Origin: Cycas panzhihuaensis
Taxonomy: Eukaryota; Cycadophyta
Reading direction: 5' to 3'
Assembly: GCA_023213395.1 (NCBI GenBank)
Contig: CM041465.1
Location: 176,025,741-176,089,740, forward strand
DNA: 64,000 bases
Of this stretch, positions 59,807 through 64,000 are shown one piece after another. The notes under the pieces are model-generated. The model was not told the origin of the DNA. It searched no databases and was given only the letters and a program-made list of their open reading frames with translations. Both the position numbers and the translations under genes were made by a program. Each line of letters starts with the position of its first letter. The first letter of the stretch is position 1.

Positions 59807-62127
59807 TCATGAGCTCCCTACCTTGCTCCCCTCGTCACGTGGCTGTCTTAAGGTCGTAGTTGCTATATGGGTGTACGTCATGCTCCTGCTCGACCTCGAT
59901 GCCACCTGGTCTATGAGTTGATTGTATTTGGCCTGGATACGATCCCTCTCCCCCTCTACTCCTCGGAGACGCTCCTCTAGTACTGCTATCTAGACCATGC
60001 TCCTTGTGTCTTCACCTGCTCCTCCCAGTGCCTCTAGAGCCTAGACCCATCTACGCAGCGCGTCACGCTTGCCCCTAGCCTCATCGAGCTCTCGCTGCAT
60101 CTGTCTGCTGAATGCCATATGCTCTTGGGACTCCGCGGCCCAGATGTCTCTCGCCCTCGTCAACAGGGTGAATGCCTCCATGTGGGCACCTGCCGATCTA
60201 GGGGCATCCTTTACTTGGATGGGCAATTACCCCTCTGCATATACCTGAGGGAACATCTCCCTCACCATGGCCTCTACTAGTCTCCAGACCTCTGCTGTAC
60301 CTGCTAGTGCAACATGCCATGTGTTAGTAAATATCCCATTACATACCATAATAAAATGAAATCAATTATCTACTTAGATGTCAAATGACGAAGGAAATAG
60401 TTAGGTCTTACCTGCCATGGCTGCTGGCTCCTCTGCTCGCGTGACATCCTCTCCTCCTGGCTCTCCGGCAGCTGCAGGTACCTCATCCTCAAGTACCTCC
60501 TCTGCCTGGGCCTCTCACCTCACAGGGACTGGCTCAACTTGCACCTCTCCAGATCTCCTCATGATCCATAGCTTACGGGCCCTAGTCACTGCCCCCTTGC
60601 TCTCCTTAGCTGCCTTTGATGGGCCTGCCTCTCCTTCGACAGTCTTAGATGGCCCTGCTGCTCCTCCTAGTGATCCTGATGGACCTGCCTCTTCCACAGG
60701 CCGTGATGGGCCAGCCCCATCTCCTCTGTCAGCGTCATCATTGTCATCATCATCATCTATGGGTGCTCCTACTCTGCCTGCCTCATCGTCATTCTCCCAC
60801 CTCACCGTCCTGTATGGATCTGCTACGTAGTCTGTTATGGTGAGGAGGTCCAGTGATGTCGCCTCTACTAATCGCCGGACGTGGGCCTGGTCCTCCATCC
60901 CCTTGAGTCGAGTCTACCATCTATGGACCATCGAAGCCCACTCTGCTATGGGGTATGGTCCCCCCGCTGGTGCCATCGCTACAAAGTGATAAAAAAATCA
61001 GCACTATAGCAACGTGCTATATGATAACCCTCCTCTTCCAGTCGGCCTGATAGCATCAAGCTGCGCGATGAAGTTTGCCACTATTAGGGTGGCCCAGTCC
61101 ATCCTCTCACCAGCTTCGCAGTGGCACACTTCATCTATCCACCCTCCGGGTATCTCTTTGTAGTTCTATTTCTGGGAAATTTGGAACAGAATGCATAGTG
61201 TGATCAGCCTCCTCACTTGAGGAATCCTTGACATCAGTATAGTTTGAAGAGGAACTCCTCTCTGCTCCCATCTGTCGGCCCTAGTGAAGAATGTGGCCAC
61301 CTCTCTGTGTGTTGCCTCAGTGCAGCACTCCCAATCTCATCAGCCTCCCTGTCGCTGGTACCCCCAGAATCCACCGGATGTCTCCTAGTGTAACTGTCAC
61401 ATCACCCACCTAAGTCAAGTGGAACATGTGCCTCCTTCGATCCCAATGTGACATAATATTTACCAATAATCTCTAATTTGACGTAAACTGAGGTGTCTTT
61501 AGGGCCTTGTGTAGGCCGCATCTCCGTAAGGTTGCCTTGTCCTCCCGGGACATCATCTCTATGTAACTCAACATAGCCATGTCAACATTTTCGTGGTTAT
61601 CCACCGTGATAACTGCCTGCCAACACCAAAAAAATAATCAAAGTCAGCCTTCTAACAATCATCTATGCTCCTGGTTGTCTCTCATCTTTCCCTGCCTGAG
61701 ATTTGGGGCCTTATGGGCCCTCATTTTCCCTTTTCTACTTTTTTGCCTTCGTACCATGCTAAACTTAGCAGCACCACTAAGTTTAGCACATGTCCTGCGG
61801 CGATCTATGGGACCCACAGCTATGATCGCAGCACCGTAATCTTGGCTACGGTACGAACGGCAACCCCCCTAAAAAGGGGGGATTTCTACCCTTAAAATAA
61901 AAAAAGAAATCCTTATGGTGGACCCCGTGAGGCCCACTGGGACCAGGGCTCCCTAATGCCCAGGTCCCGCCTCTTTCTGGGTCCAATTCGGACTCCAAGA
62001 GGCTTCCAATTACCCATAAGGGGCGCAAAAATTGCATAAAAATCTATAAAAAGCAATAAAATAAAAACTTTGAAATGGGGAGGGTTTTGTGAGATCCACT
62101 CACTAGATCTGGCCTAGCCATCGCCAT
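59807..62127 (-). pseudogene. Antisense plant mobile domain (PMD) gene inside Tat copy 2, decayed
   Basis: Exon 1 (62104-62127) encodes MAMARPDL and ends at GTGAGT. Exon 2 starts at 61616 after TTGGCAG, in phase. Exon 2 holds the PMD core: EDKATLRRCGLHKALKTPQF, then LLVNIMSHWDRRRHMFHL and VGDVTVTLGDIRWILGVPAT, the Trp-rich fold with the VTLxDVxxLxGLP motif of PMD proteins. A one-base frameshift near 61330 is followed by EVATFFTRADRWEQRGVPL and GGWIDEVCHCEAGERMDWAT. An acidic/Pro-rich part (60898-60515) and a last exon (60300-59807, coiled coil REL-DEARGKRDALRRWV) follow. The junction at 60412/60300 also has matching phase, with an intron of 111 nt (GTAAGA to GCAG). About seven in-frame stops. 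PMD proteins act in the nucleus in plants and are often carried by transposons. Confidence 0.8.
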
Positions 62128-62286
62128 CTCGTCTCACTGGTCCTGCTGGCTCTCGCTGTGCTCTGATCCAATGGTCAGATCGTCCCCCGTGTGCCTTTGA
62201 AGTTAGGCGGCGCTCCACTGCATAAGGAGATGACTCTAATTTCTCACTAGAGCTGGTGAAAATGAATCCATTTTCCATTCGATTTC

Positions 62287-62295
62287 CTTATATAG
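62287..62295 (-). promoter_or_regulatory. TATA box of the antisense PMD gene
   Basis: On the minus strand CCTATATAAGG lies about 160 bp upstream of the PMD start codon, a normal distance for a plant TATA box with a 5' UTR of about 130 nt. It drives transcription opposite to the element's own LTR promoter. Confidence 0.6.
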
Positions 62296-62823
62296 GCGGG
62301 GGCCCCGACGAGCACTTCCTCTATTTTTGGCCTTGTGACAGCCGTTGGGACCATCTCGTTTCCCTGATCACCTTTGCCTTCTGGCCTTGTCGCCCGTTGT
62401 GCTCTATAGACGCCTTTCTTGCTTTCTCTTGTAAAGGCATTTATGGCGCCCCGTTATTGCACCTTTTCTAGGGTCCTTCTGTCTTGTTTTACGCGCTACT
62501 CCTGTGCATACCTAAGTTTATACTCGTTTTGCTCATTTCGCCGCCTTGGACTCATTTTCGTAGCTCTTTTTTACTCTTGGGGTCCCCAAAGGGAATGCTC
62601 CCTCGTCTGGGGGCATGTTTTCCTTCCCAAAGCAACCTTTGGTGCTCTAGGGCATCTTTTCTCTGCCCACTCTCAGATGATGGTCAGACTGCTTGCTCTC
62701 ATCCTTAGGTAACCTCATTGCTAGGTCCTCCTACCTTTCATGGCCACTTATTGCCTATTTTTTCGAGTATCCCTTTCATTTCGTCACTGTTTACTTACTG
62801 CTAGGATTTGGTATTCGCTCATG

Positions 62824-63242
62824 TCCCTTTACATCTTTACCGACGATGGAAGCCGCGGTAACCTCGGACCTTCTGTAGCTGCATAGATCCTTCGCAGCCC
62901 TTCCGGATACGATTTCCTACGTTTTGGGATCTTCCATCCTAAGGCAACCAATAATGAAGCCAAGTACATGGCCATTATTGAATCCCTTACTGATGCTCTC
63001 TGTTTCTATCATGGACCCACGTGTTGCTCTGCGATTCTCAGGTTGTGGTGTCCTATCTCACCCAGGTTTACCAGGTGCGATGCCCTCACTTGAGAGCCCT
63101 CGCTTCAGCTGCTAGATCTCTCCTGGCTGGCTTTTCGTCAGTGGATATTCGGCACATCCCTCAGGACCTCAATGCTGAGGCAGACAACCTCATCTACCTC
63201 ATCCTTGAGCATTGCCTCCCTCTCTTTGGTGACCGCTTTTGA
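62824..63242 (+). pseudogene. Archaeal-type RNase H (aRNH) of Tat copy 2, broken
   Basis: Collinear with 3-374. It begins near FTDDGSRGNLGPSVAA, then a TAG, then ATNNEAKYMAIIESLTDAL, where the catalytic Glu position is still Glu but the next AEY is AKY. A one-base deletion near 63025 shifts the frame. The second part reads LLCDSQVVVSYLTQVYQVRC and ends HIPQDLNAEADNLIYLIL. It lies about 3.8 kb downstream of integrase and 480 bp before the 3' LTR, on the same strand as pol but in a separate frame. Confidence 0.82.
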
Positions 63243-63505
63243 GGCTTGCCTGGCTAGCCCGTGCCCAAGTCTCTGGTCGCTTTTAGTTTGATGTGATTAT
63301 TCAATTTGCTGGATGCCCTCCTATCACTCATTGCACTTTGGCAACGGGGGGCATCCCCTTCATCTGCTCTATTCGCTTGCAGGTCGATGTTTAGACGATG
63401 TGTAGGCAACCCCTATGTTGTCCTCATCTCCGTCTCCCTTGTCCACACATTCTACCATGACACTCGCCGACACCCTTGGTCCATATGCTACTCATATTTG
63501 TTTGT

Positions 63506-63646
<141 letters not shown>

Positions 63647-63720
63647 TGTGCCACTAATATTTTTGGTTGTCAGCATTCGCCATCACATCATGCTTCCGGC
63701 GGTGAGGCTCACGCCATAGG

Positions 63721-64000
63721 CGATATTCCCACCATCGGGAATGGACTCAAGACGCATCGACTCAGGTAAGCTCAGGTATACGTTCTCACTTCTCCCTGCT
63801 CTTGTTTGAATGAGATTGTTTAGCATAGACTACTTAATATATGCTTGCCTGCCTGCATTGCTTGTCTGCCTGATCATAGTGCATGTGCTTACAGTACACT
63901 TTCACCCTGTGACGACTCACAATGGGGGTATTCCTCAGCGAATGCTACACTCCATACAACACACAACCACCCACTTCATCTCCACGGCCTCCCAGGATGC
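63721..64000 (+). repeat. 3' LTR of Tat copy 2, start only
   Basis: Aligns to 49565-49845 with about 29 differences, mostly transitions. The expected TG at the start is CG here. The LTR continues beyond the window. Confidence 0.88.

Overview
This is nuclear DNA from a land plant with a repeat-rich genome. The evidence is the set of plant-type LTR retrotransposons on both strands (Ty1/Copia, Ty3/Gypsy and Tat-lineage Gypsy with an archaeal-type RNase H), tRNA-iMet and tRNA-Asp-like primer sites, and one host gene with short GT-AG introns. I cannot name the species. A gymnosperm or another large-genome plant is possible, but the sequence does not prove it. There is no rRNA, tRNA, CRISPR array or bacterial operon.

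Layout, left to right. 1-3350: 3' end and LTR of a Tat-type Gypsy element, abutting a decayed minus-strand Copia element (about 3351-6560). 7097-14786: a complete but dead plus-strand Copia with both LTRs, an iMet primer site and a near-match target duplication. 16273-19278: a complete, young, 3.0-kb non-autonomous element with 225-bp LTRs, a perfect 5-bp duplication and only a Copia-type gag (TR-GAG type). 21833-31718: a complete minus-strand Gypsy element with a perfect GTCAA duplication and a minisatellite inside its LTRs. 31719-34980: no gene seen.

35090-40560 (minus strand) is the only convincing host gene. It has three exons and two introns of 85 and 91 nt, and encodes an acidic protein of about 1764 residues. 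There is a Gly-rich membrane segment at the N terminus, about 45 copies of a 24-residue repeat, and a C-terminal membrane anchor. It is not a family I recognise.

40900-48840 is mostly featureless, apart from a SINE-like retroposon (42110-42424) with a 17-19 bp target duplication and some tandem repeats. 48840-49564 is a Copia fragment interrupted at 49565 by the 5' LTR of a second Tat-lineage Gypsy element that runs to the window end. That element carries gag, protease, RT, RNase H and integrase on the plus strand. A separate antisense gene with its own TATA box, spliceable introns and a plant mobile domain (PMD) follows at 62127-59807. The archaeal-type RNase H, an AT microsatellite and the start of the 3' LTR come last.

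All retroelement coding regions except the fragment at 3-374 carry stops or frameshifts. The most interesting items are the antisense PMD gene inside the Tat element, the repeat protein gene, and the intact TR-GAG element.
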